The notes under the pieces are model-generated. The model searched no databases, was not told the origin of the DNA, and was given only the letters and a program-made list of their open reading frames with translations. A stretch of DNA of 24,759 nucleotides from a virus. This document shows positions 1 through 5,269 of this stretch, in pieces (the stretch's first letter is position 1; every line of letters begins with the position of its first letter). Made by a program: the position numbers and the translations under genes. The stretch spans positions 1 through 24,759 of the IMG/VR virus record IMGVR_UViG_3300009418_000114; one strand, 5' to 3'.

Positions 1-464
1 GGTTCCACTATGGTCGGTTCAATGGTGGGTTCGTCGTCCATGTTGACCGGGTTGCTCCATCCAGTCCCTTCAGATGCGGGGGCGGGTTGACCCTCAACTT
101 GGCGGGTTCCCCGGCAGCCAGCTTTGTACTGAGAGCAGCCCCAGAATTGCTTCCCAGAATTGTAGCCCCGTTTGGCGGTGCGGATGGTCATGGTCGCTGA
201 ACATACCGGGCAGTACGTGTAGCCAGCCCCAGGGTTTACGGATTGGACTGGGGCCGATTGTGGGGTGGTGGACTCAACCAGTTGACCTAGCTTGTACGTC
301 CGTGGGGCGGTGGTGGGGTCTATCGCACAAGTGTGACTGCCACCAATGTAGCTTTTGGCACCGATTTCCTGGGTGTAATCATAGTACCGTCCGTGGCGGT
401 AGATTGTGCGCTTGTTGCATATCAGGCAAGGTTTGCTATTGGTCTGGCCTTTAACTCGTCCCAT
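1..464 (-). CDS. Zinc-ribbon protein with topoisomerase-I-type C4 finger (partial, runs off left edge)
   Basis: The reading frame opens at an ATG (complement of 462-464) preceded by a strong GGAG site at 471-474, and stays open to position 3 without a stop, so the C-terminus lies outside the window. About 154 residues are visible. An N-terminal CxxC pair (C13, C16) may pair with H45/C46. A second cluster (C85, C88, C110, C117), with the FWGCSxYxxGCRG spacing, matches the zinc-ribbon repeat at the C-terminus of bacterial topoisomerase I, also found alone in nuclease-like and phage proteins. The visible tail is Pro/Glu/Thr-rich and low in complexity. It is the third gene of a leftward group. 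No topoisomerase or nuclease catalytic domain is seen, so the role is open; single-strand DNA binding is the family expectation. Gene call sure, function unsure. Confidence 0.82.
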   Translation of the reverse strand, partial: MGRVKGQTNSKPCLICNKRTIYRHGRYYDYTQEIGAKSYIGGSHTCAIDPTTAPRTYKLGQLVESTTPQSAPVQSVNPGAGYTYCPVCSATMTIRTAKRGYNSGKQFWGCSQYKAGCRGTRQVEGQPAPASEGTGWSNPVNMDDEPTIEPTIVE

Positions 465-496
465 CGTAGTCTCCTTTCTCAACCCGTTTTATTTTT

Positions 497-547
497 AGCT
501 GGGCTTGCCGCCAGCTTGCGGGTTACGCCCCGCCCGTTGTGGCGGGG
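497..547. other. Two hairpins in the gap between leftward small genes
   Basis: Between the zinc-knuckle and zinc-ribbon genes lie two inverted repeats. One is a perfect 7-bp stem (CCCCGCC 528-534 with GGCGGGG 541-547, 6-nt loop). The other is a 6-bp stem (AGCTGG 497-502 with CCAGCT 511-516, 8-nt loop). On the leftward transcript the second is followed by an A-rich run, not U, so neither is a standard intrinsic terminator. They may be processing or stability elements in the leftward message. Confidence 0.4.
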
Positions 548-557
548 TGGCTCACCA

Positions 558-641
558 TTACTTCCTGCAATCCCGGCATATCCCAGTCTTGCGATTCCCA
601 TATCCAATCAATCCGCAGAGTTTACAGACCACTTTAGTCAT
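558..641 (-). CDS. 27-residue zinc-knuckle miniprotein
   Basis: This very short frame reads MTKVVCKLCG at the start and has two CxxC pairs (C6, C9, C22, C25) separated by 12 residues, with basic residues around them. That is the minimum for one zinc-binding treble-clef or ribbon knuckle. The start is an ATG at 641 (an in-frame ATG at 644 is an alternative), with a GAGGAGG site just upstream. The start overlaps the last codons of the 634-879 gene in another frame, which is typical of translational coupling. Function unknown; a nucleic-acid-binding or host-interaction peptide is possible. The four spaced cysteines and the good ribosome site are the reasons to call it. Confidence 0.6.
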   Translation of the reverse strand: MTKVVCKLCGLIGYGNRKTGICRDCRK

Positions 642-879
642 CATTGTCCTCCTCGTGGTGGTATTCGTTCATGGTGTTGGTCAAGGATGGGACACTCCCA
701 ATCTGTCGTTCGTCATCAACCCAGGCCTGTAGATGTGGTATCAGGTAGGCTTCCATCTCGCTCTCCAGGTTTCTCATGTCATTGCACCCTGCCCGTCGGG
801 CGATGTCCTCGGCTATTCCCACCGCATTGCGTATTGCCATTTCCAGTTCTTCCATGTCGTCCATTGTGATTTCGTCCAT
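634..879 (-). CDS. Acidic hypothetical protein (81 aa)
   Basis: I chose the ATG at 879 because AAGGAG (889-894) lies 9 nt upstream of it. An in-frame ATG at 897 would put that site inside the gene. The product is strongly acidic (MDEITMDDMEELEM at the N-terminus, EEDNDD at the C-terminus) and mostly predicted helical, with one Cys and no recognisable family. It is the first gene of a leftward group and overlaps the zinc-knuckle gene at its 3' end. A small acidic phage protein could be a DNA mimic or an inhibitor of a host enzyme, but nothing in the sequence decides this. Gene call good, function unknown. Confidence 0.7.
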   Translation of the reverse strand: MDEITMDDMEELEMAIRNAVGIAEDIARRAGCNDMRNLESEMEAYLIPHLQAWVDDERQIGSVPSLTNTMNEYHHEEDNDD

Positions 880-911
880 CGTCGTCGTCTCCTTCATATA
901 TACCCTCGTTT

Positions 912-936
912 TGACCTGGCCTTGGCACCCAGGTCA
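912..936. promoter_or_regulatory. 8-bp inverted repeat upstream of leftward genes
   Basis: TGACCTGG at 912-919 and CCAGGTCA at 929-936 form a perfect 8-bp dyad with a 9-nt centre, 33-57 nt upstream of the ATG of the 634-879 gene. It is not followed by a U run in either direction, so an operator or 5'-UTR hairpin is more likely than a terminator. Confidence 0.4.
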
Positions 937-946
937 GGGGGTTAAA

Positions 947-966
947 GGAGCGGTGGTTACCGCTCC
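947..966 (-). terminator. Hairpin, probable leftward terminator
   Basis: GGAGCGGT (947-954) and ACCGCTCC (959-966) form a perfect 8-bp G+C-rich stem with a 4-nt loop. On the leftward transcript it is followed by UUUAA, a short U run, so it would be a modest intrinsic terminator. It sits just after the possible 42-residue leftward ORF and before the 634-879 gene, which would separate two leftward transcripts. Confidence 0.45.
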
Positions 967-1037
967 CTGCCTCACCGTTGTCTCTCAACCTGTTACCATG
1001 GCTAGAGCGATAGGGCCATTGTAGAGGCCTCTCGATG

Positions 1038-1166
1038 TCATCGTGGTCTAGCAGGGGCAGTGAGGTTGGCGGCCAGTTTGTGCGCTCTGGTCGCTATTTG
1101 GTTAACCCGCCTTTGAAATCCGGGGGCTATGAGGTTACCACCCTGTTGGTCTACCTCCCCTACCAT
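1038..1166 (-). CDS. Possible 42-residue leftward protein
   Basis: A frame from ATG (1164-1166) encodes 42 residues beginning MVGEVDQQGG, with a basic, alanine-rich C-terminal helix (QIATRAHKLAANL). No convincing Shine-Dalgarno site precedes the ATG; only AGAAG abuts it. The stop overlaps the ATG of an 18-residue frame at 985-1041 (ATGA overlap), and a hairpin terminator follows at 947-966. The order ORF, coupled ORF, terminator supports a real leftward message, but the proteins match nothing I recognise and the frames are short enough to be chance. Confidence 0.3.
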   Translation of the reverse strand: MVGEVDQQGGNLIAPGFQRRVNQIATRAHKLAANLTAPARPR

Positions 1167-1539
1167 CTTCTGATGTGGCTTACACAACCTCGGGAGAGGC
1201 CCTAACACCCGAACTTGAGGAAGAGAGTCGTTCGGGGGACTCCACTTATTTCGTTTTGTCTCGGTTCAGTCTGTTTCGTTTGCCTCCTGTCGGTTGGGTT
1301 CGGGGGTGGGTTCCAAAGGGAACCTTATCCATCAAATTGTTACATTGCAACCCCTTCAGTAGGTGAATTTGGGGCAATCTTCACCAATCTTGGCAAATCA
1401 CGCCAAAAACGACGGTTTTCAGGCAATTCACAGAAAAGATGGTCAGTTTACCGGCAGAACTTTTGTTCCAACTTGTCAGATAGATGTCCCTGCGAGTATG
1501 CTATTCGGGGGTTAAAAGGGCGGAACTACACCGAAACTT
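1167..1539. promoter_or_regulatory. Intergenic control region between divergent gene groups
   Basis: No convincing gene is seen in these roughly 370 bases between the leftward genes and the rightward helix-turn-helix gene. Frames present here lack ribosome sites and have unlikely compositions. The region holds a dyad TTGGC/GCCAA (1390-1394 and 1402-1406) and a direct repeat GGCAA(A/T)TCAC at 1392-1401 and 1422-1431, exactly 30 nt apart (about three helical turns), with a looser copy at 1373-1384. G-rich TTCGGGGG motifs recur near 1231, 1299 and 1504. This is the expected place for the operators of the downstream regulator. Confidence 0.45.
1473..1502 (+). promoter_or_regulatory. Candidate sigma70-like promoter for the HTH gene
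   Basis: TTGTCA (1473-1478, one mismatch to TTGACA) and TATGCT (1497-1502, two mismatches to TATAAT) are separated by 18 nt. They lie about 40 nt upstream of the GGGGGTG ribosome-site-like sequence of the HTH gene, so spacing and placement fit, but the match is only moderate. Confidence 0.4.
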
Positions 1540-1569
1540 TTGGGGGTGAAATTGGCGCAAAATAACGCA

Positions 1570-1821
1570 ATGGCCCAACCGGAAACAGTGGCCTATCTAT
1601 TGGAAGAACTCCACAGTGCCGGGGTGACGTACCAGAAAGTAGCCGATACCATCGGCGTGACCTGGATGACAGTGCATCGCTGGGCGTATGGGACATCCCA
1701 TCCTCGCCCTGCTTTACCCGTCAATGTGGAACTGTCCCGGCTGTTAATCGGGGAGCATATGGCAGCAGACGTTAAGACCCATCATCAGACTGAGCCTGCT
1801 TTAACGGATTTAACACGTTAA
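1570..1821 (+). CDS. Small helix-turn-helix DNA-binding protein (Cro/repressor-like)
   Basis: The 83-residue product has a clear helix-turn-helix at about residues 19-46: VTYQKVADTIGVTWMTVHRW, with the conserved A-x3-G-V-x4-V-x2-W pattern of Cro/CI- and XRE-type domains. The rest is short, so it is a DNA-binding domain without a sizeable dimerisation or cleavage domain. The start is uncertain. ATG 1570 is used, but TTG 1552, 5 nt after GGGGG (1542-1546), is better placed relative to a ribosome site, and GTG 1546 is in frame. It stands between the leftward and rightward gene groups, and its stop codon is inside the palindrome at 1816-1829, so autoregulation or control of the rightward genes is likely. 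Family level is sure; its operator is inferred. Confidence 0.8.
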   Translation: MAQPETVAYLLEELHSAGVTYQKVADTIGVTWMTVHRWAYGTSHPRPALPVNVELSRLLIGEHMAADVKTHHQTEPALTDLTR

Positions 1822-1882
1822 ATTTAACGGTTAAAAGCCCGTTTTTAATTTTTAATTTAACCTATATAAAGGGGTTGTTAAA
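1800..1882. promoter_or_regulatory. Cluster of seven TTTAAC/GTTAAA sites with a 14-bp palindrome
   Basis: TTTAAC occurs at 1800, 1809, 1823 and 1856 and its complement GTTAAA at 1817, 1830 and 1877: seven hexamers in 83 bp. CGTTAAATTTAACG (1816-1829) is a perfect palindrome covering the stop codon of the HTH gene. The tract is far richer in A+T than its surroundings and contains TATATAA at 1863-1869, a possible -10 box without a clear -35. Repeated sites in both orientations in an A+T-rich island suggest operators for the adjacent regulator or an iteron-like replication start; the sequence does not decide which. Confidence 0.55.
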
Positions 1883-1920
1883 TTAAATCTCAAGACACGG
1901 GGACAAGTGGGCGCAGGGGC

Positions 1921-1939
1921 GCACACGTTGTGCGTGTGC
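1921..1939. other. Hairpin ahead of a strong ribosome site
   Basis: GCACACG (1921-1927) and CGTGTGC (1933-1939) form a perfect 7-bp stem with a 5-nt loop, ending 12 nt before the GGAGG at 1952-1956. It has no U run, so a 5'-UTR stabiliser or control hairpin for the small gene at 1964 is more likely than a terminator. Confidence 0.4.
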
Positions 1940-1963
1940 CGCTAGTCTGGTGGAGGAGTAGCT

Positions 1964-2029
1964 GTGATTACACCCGCCGGAAACGCTATGGAATCCACTG
2001 GGGGGAATCCGAACCGGAATGTCACCTAA
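1964..2029 (+). CDS. Possible 21-residue leader peptide
   Basis: A GTG at 1964 follows GGAGG (1952-1956) by 7 nt, one of the best ribosome sites in this part of the window, and opens a 21-residue frame (MITPAGNAMESTGGNPNRNV..., stop 2027-2029). The peptide resembles no family I know. It may be a leader that couples translation into the following gene, or a chance frame behind a ribosome site that serves another purpose. Confidence 0.3.
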   Translation: MITPAGNAMESTGGNPNRNVT

Positions 2030-2112
2030 TCATGTTCGAGTGTCTCGGCCTGATAAGTAGCCGCTCCCGTTCATTCAATATAGAAGGGGTCACATTGGAA
2101 GGACAACTGCCG

Positions 2113-2232
2113 ATGCTCACCGACGATGAGAAGCTGGCCCTGGTGAAAGCATTGCGTTCCCAGGTGGAATCCCGAACCGGGTGGACAGTCAACGGATTAC
2201 GCCAGGAATTGATAGACTGGGAAGGGGTATAA
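2113..2232 (+). CDS. Small hypothetical protein (39 aa)
   Basis: From ATG 2113, preceded by AAGGA (2099-2103) at 9 nt, the frame encodes 39 residues (MLTDDEKLALVKALRSQVE...). It has a charged amphipathic helix and a second helix (VNGLRQELIDW). In-frame starts further up exist (TTG 2095, ATG 2032), and the frame is open from 1930, but the upstream translation is Arg/Ser-rich and unlike a conserved protein. The stop is followed after 4 nt by the start of the 2237 gene. No family is recognised; helix-rich phage accessory proteins of this size are common. The gene is likely, the start moderately sure. Confidence 0.5.
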   Translation: MLTDDEKLALVKALRSQVESRTGWTVNGLRQELIDWEGV

Positions 2233-2236
2233 CAGA

Positions 2237-2410
2237 ATGATTGAGCTTGGGAATGTCTGCCAAGATTGCGTTAACGCATGGGTTCAAATCTATATGCAGG
2301 CCGGAGGAGTACAGTCAAGCCAAGACATAACCTACGAGTTAGTTGGGCCTGATGATTGCGAGGAATGTGAAGGCGAAATCGCCGAATACAACGCATCGTT
2401 TGAGGGGTAG
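2237..2410 (+). CDS. Small Cys-pair protein (57 aa), putative zinc-binding
   Basis: ATG 2237 is preceded by AAGGGG (2223-2228) at 8 nt, reaching back into the end of the previous gene. The 57-residue acidic product begins MIELGNVCQDCVNAW and has two CxxC pairs (C8/C11 and the DDCEEC pair near residue 42), which would form one zinc site across a 30-residue loop. It ends 3 nt before the ParB-domain gene and is surely in the same transcript. The function is unknown; the Cys pairs, ribosome site and tight packing support a real gene. Confidence 0.65.
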   Translation: MIELGNVCQDCVNAWVQIYMQAGGVQSSQDITYELVGPDDCEECEGEIAEYNASFEG

Positions 2411-2413
2411 AAG

Positions 2414-3472
2414 ATGGTCACGTTCAAAGACCGGATAATAGACTTACGCCGTATCCCGGCCCAGGAATTGCAGGCCAATCCAAAGAACTGGCGGCGCCAT
2501 CCAGCCAGTCAACGGGCAGCTTTGCAGGGCATCTTGGAGGATGTGGGCTTTGCCGACGCTGTCATCGCCAGAGAAACGCCCGATGGCCTGGAATTGATAG
2601 ATGGACATCTGCGCCAGGAAGTCATGGGCGACCAGCTTATCCCGGTGTTGGTGTTGGATGTCACCAAAGACGAAGCTGACAAGATGCTGGCAACCCTCGA
2701 CCCTCTGGCAGCGATGGCCCAGAGCGATAAGCAGGCTTTGAGTTCATTGCTGACCAATATCCAGACTGACAATGAGAAACTGTCGGCGATGCTCTCCACG
2801 CTGGGGATATTCGACACTGAACACGTCGCCATTGATGAACTGCATCCCCATCCCCGCAATTATGTGAAACATCCCGAAGCCCAATTGGAACACCTGGCCC
2901 AAAGCATTAAAGATTATGGGTTATACCGGAACGTGGTGATAGCCCAGGATGGTACGATACTGGCAGGGCATGGAGTGGTTGAGGCAGCCAGGAGGACGGG
3001 ATTAGTGACCATCCCAGTCGTCCGATTGGGGATTGGTGCCGATGACCCGAAAGCATTGAAGCTATTGGCAGGGGATAATGAGACTTCCAACCTTGCGGCA
3101 GTGGATGATAGAGCGTTGACGGATATGCTCAAAGAGATTTATTCAACCGGCCCCGGTGCGTTGGTTGGCACAGGATACGATGAGCAGATGCTTGCCAGCC
3201 TTGCGATGGTCACACGCCCCCAAGAGGAGATTGAAGACTTCGACGAGGCCGCTGAATGGTTGGGGATGCCTGACTTTGAATCATCGGACGAATTTGAAGG
3301 TCAACGGCTCCTTGTCCGGTTCGATTGTGAAGCTGACCGTGACGCCTTCATGGAAACATTGCGCACCCTTGACCCGAACTTCAAGCCTGTTATACGCTCA
3401 AAGAAAGTCTGGTCTACATGGTGGCCCTGGCACGATAAGGACGATGTGATGTCGGTACGCCTTGAAAGTTAA
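2414..3472 (+). CDS. Protein with two tandem ParB/sulfiredoxin-like domains
   Basis: The 352-residue product contains two ParB N-terminal-type domains. The first is at about 8-100, with LQANPKNWRRHP and the LIDGHLRQEV motif at 61-70 (GHxR at 64-67). The second is at about 138-228, with DELHPHPRNYVKHP and ILAGHGVVEAARRTG at 182-196. The second domain's GHG lacks the Arg of the first. A C-terminal module (about 295-340, LLVRFDCEADRDAF then KKVWSTWWP) resembles the small domain that ends many phage ParB-like proteins. ParB-fold domains bind or hydrolyse CTP, or act as nucleases; in phages they often stand near terminase and DNA-modification genes. Chromosome partition is unlikely since no ParA is present. 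GAGGGG (2402-2407) is the ribosome site. Domain assignment is firm, reaction unknown. Confidence 0.85.
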   Translation: MVTFKDRIIDLRRIPAQELQANPKNWRRHPASQRAALQGILEDVGFADAVIARETPDGLELIDGHLRQEVMGDQLIPVLVLDVTKDEADKMLATLDPLAAMAQSDKQALSSLLTNIQTDNEKLSAMLSTLGIFDTEHVAIDELHPHPRNYVKHPEAQLEHLAQSIKDYGLYRNVVIAQDGTILAGHGVVEAARRTGLVTIPVVRLGIGADDPKALKLLAGDNETSNLAAVDDRALTDMLKEIYSTGPGALVGTGYDEQMLASLAMVTRPQEEIEDFDEAAEWLGMPDFESSDEFEGQRLLVRFDCEADRDAFMETLRTLDPNFKPVIRSKKVWSTWWPWHDKDDVMSVRLES

Positions 3473-4376
3473 AAACACCGCCAATCTATTGCCTCGCTAC
3501 CCGGTATACGTCCCGTCCAAGGGCCGGGTGGATGTCAACACCACAGCGAAACTATTATTACGGGATAGCGTCCCATTCTATCTGGTGGTGGAGCCACAAG
3601 AAGCAGACATATATGCAGCGAGATTCGGGCGTGACCGATTGCTGGTATTGCCAGCTAACGACCAGGGCTTGGTATATGTCCGTAATTGGATTAAGGGCCA
3701 TGCTACCGATGCGGGATACGAACGGCATTGGCAACTGGACGATAACCTCACCGAGACATTTCGGGCGTATCGCCCCACTGGGTTGAAATTGTCCAAACGG
3801 CTCCCCTGTCAGGCTGGCATAGCGTTGCGGGTCACTGAAGATTTCGTTGACCGCTACACCAATGTCGCCATCGCTGGGCTGAATTATGATTTCTTCGTCA
3901 GCCAGGTTAATGAAAAACCCTTCCGGTTGAATTGCCACGTCTATTCCTGTACGTTGGTGTTGAATAGTCTGCCGCACCGATGGCGGTTGAGATACAACGA
4001 CGACACGGATTTCTGCCTCCAAGTCTTGGCTGATGGTTGGTGTACCGTCCAGATGCAAGCCTTCCTCGTCCACAAGAAAAGAACCATGACGGTCAAGGGT
4101 GGGAATACGCCGATATATCAGCAAGACGGGCGATTGGAGATGGCTCGCTCACTTGAACGAACATGGCCTGGGGTGGTTAAGACTGGGAGGCGGTTCAAGA
4201 GGCCTCAACATCTTGTCCACAGTTCATGGGGCAAATTCGACACGCCATTACAACGCCGCACCGATATTGATTTCGACAACCTATCGGCTGATGCTTATGG
4301 GATGTCCCTCCGGCAAGCGGCCCCGGAGATTAAAAGCGAGAGACTGAAACGGCTAGTAGCTGAAGATGAGAAGTAA
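3462..4376 (+). CDS. Putative TET-associated-type glycosyltransferase (TAGT-like)
   Basis: The 304-residue protein has the layout of the glycosyltransferase family first described beside phage TET/JBP oxygenases: YVPSKGR at 16-22, a Rossmann-like strand FYLVVEPQEADIY at 39-51, RNWIK at 74-78, a DxD-like W-x-L-DDN at 90-95, and RYNDDTDFCLQVL at 177-189. Family members are thought to put a sugar on a modified DNA base. The start is a TTG at 3462 overlapping the ParB-domain gene by 11 nt; no ATG upstream or before the conserved YVPSKGR exists, so a TTG start (3462 or 3489) is needed. Neighbouring methyltransferase and epimerase genes fit a sugar pathway. No TET-like or hydroxymethylase gene is in the window, so the acceptor is unknown. 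Assigned from memory of family motifs; a glycan substrate is the alternative. Confidence 0.68.
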   Translation: MKVKNTANLLPRYPVYVPSKGRVDVNTTAKLLLRDSVPFYLVVEPQEADIYAARFGRDRLLVLPANDQGLVYVRNWIKGHATDAGYERHWQLDDNLTETFRAYRPTGLKLSKRLPCQAGIALRVTEDFVDRYTNVAIAGLNYDFFVSQVNEKPFRLNCHVYSCTLVLNSLPHRWRLRYNDDTDFCLQVLADGWCTVQMQAFLVHKKRTMTVKGGNTPIYQQDGRLEMARSLERTWPGVVKTGRRFKRPQHLVHSSWGKFDTPLQRRTDIDFDNLSADAYGMSLRQAAPEIKSERLKRLVAEDEK

Positions 4377-4381
4377 GATTT

Positions 4382-5260
4382 ATGTATTTAGTAAGCACTC
4401 CTCCTAGCCGATTCCTTAACGACTTCTTGAACAAATACGCCAGGATGTATCCGATAGATAAGCAATGCGCTAAACATATTATTGACCAAACTATCCAGCA
4501 CAGGCGAGCGAGCAAACGGTATCCGGTGCCATTACCACAGTATACGGTGGAGCAAGAAGACCGGTGGTACGCTTCGATTCAGCGAGGTGAGCCAGATTAT
4601 ACGATATACGATGACGATTACGCCTTTACGGAGATGTGGGTTTGCTGGGCGGTATATAGCCGAAATTATCTGCGTACTCTATTAAAACCTTTCGTATATC
4701 CTCTTGTCGAAAACGTCAAGACTATCGCTGACTTGGGCTGTGGCATCAGCTATACAACGGCGGGCCTCAAGCAACTTTTCCCTTGGAGTGAGGTTGTAGG
4801 CACCAATTTAGAGGGAACGAAACAGTATGATTTCTGTTCGGCTATGGGTCAATCTTACGGGTTCAAGATGGCGTCGGACATAAAAGGACTTGGACAGGTT
4901 GATTTGGTCTTTGCATCGGAATACTTTGAACATATTCTTGCGCCGATAACTCACTTAGAGAATATATTGACTACACTTTGCCCCAAGTTCTTATACATCG
5001 CCAATTCGTTTAATACTTGCTCAGTAGGCCACTTTGACCATTATTCGATGGAGCGAAGTGGGACGCTCAAGCAAGATTGGTTGCCTGCATCAAAATTATC
5101 GTCGGTATTTAATAAGACGCTCCAAGATTATGGTTATACACGTCTTGAGATTAAAGCCTGGAATAATAAGCCTGCATTGTGGGCGAAAGATGGAGGTAAT
5201 GATGTAACAGTGGAAAATGTACCTGATAAAAGTGTACCTGTTGCGAAGCCCAAAAAATAA
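4382..5260 (+). CDS. Class I SAM-dependent methyltransferase
   Basis: The 292-residue protein has SAM-binding motif I IADLGCGIS at 115-123 (D117, G119, G121), an acidic residue after strand 2 (NLEGTKQYD, 142-150), and a motif-IV-like VDLVFASEYFEHI at 173-185, typical of small-molecule or sugar methyltransferases. The N-terminal 110 residues are helical and not recognised. There is no DPPY/NPPY or PCQ motif, so it is not a standard DNA adenine or cytosine methylase. The gene is clearly A+T-richer than its neighbours (two sampled 60-nt lines about 38-42% G+C against about 60% in the terminase), suggesting separate acquisition. It follows the glycosyltransferase by 5 nt. Methylation of the transferred sugar or its precursor is an inference. 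Confidence 0.82.
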   Translation: MYLVSTPPSRFLNDFLNKYARMYPIDKQCAKHIIDQTIQHRRASKRYPVPLPQYTVEQEDRWYASIQRGEPDYTIYDDDYAFTEMWVCWAVYSRNYLRTLLKPFVYPLVENVKTIADLGCGISYTTAGLKQLFPWSEVVGTNLEGTKQYDFCSAMGQSYGFKMASDIKGLGQVDLVFASEYFEHILAPITHLENILTTLCPKFLYIANSFNTCSVGHFDHYSMERSGTLKQDWLPASKLSSVFNKTLQDYGYTRLEIKAWNNKPALWAKDGGNDVTVENVPDKSVPVAKPKK

Positions 5261-5269
5261 GAGAGGCTC

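Noticed and set aside
487-516. Hairpin and A/T run as an intrinsic terminator of the leftward genes
   Set aside because: On the leftward transcript the run after the stem is A, not U; on the rightward strand the T run precedes the stem.
333-945. Rightward frames over the leftward gene group
   Set aside because: The leftward frames have strong ribosome sites and Cys-pair conservation; the rightward ones are Pro/Ser/His/Cys-rich complements.
1175-1565. Rightward frames of 63 and 116 codons in the control region
   Set aside because: They begin at weak starts, have Arg/Ser/Phe-rich low-information sequence, overlap the repeats and promoter, and have no homologue pattern.
1930-2112. N-terminal extension of the 39-residue protein from upstream starts
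   Set aside because: The translated extension is Arg/Ser/Cys-rich without a ribosome site for its Met codons; the ATG at 2113 with AAGGA at 9 nt is simpler, though TTG 2095 remains possible.
2414-3472. Plasmid/phage partition ParB
   Set aside because: No ParA-type ATPase or parS-like repeats accompany it, and the fused domain pair differs from partition ParB, which has an HTH after the N-terminal domain.
3558-4124. Leftward 188-codon frame opposite the glycosyltransferase
   Set aside because: The sense strand encodes conserved motifs (YVPSKGR, DDN); the antisense frame has none and no ribosome site.
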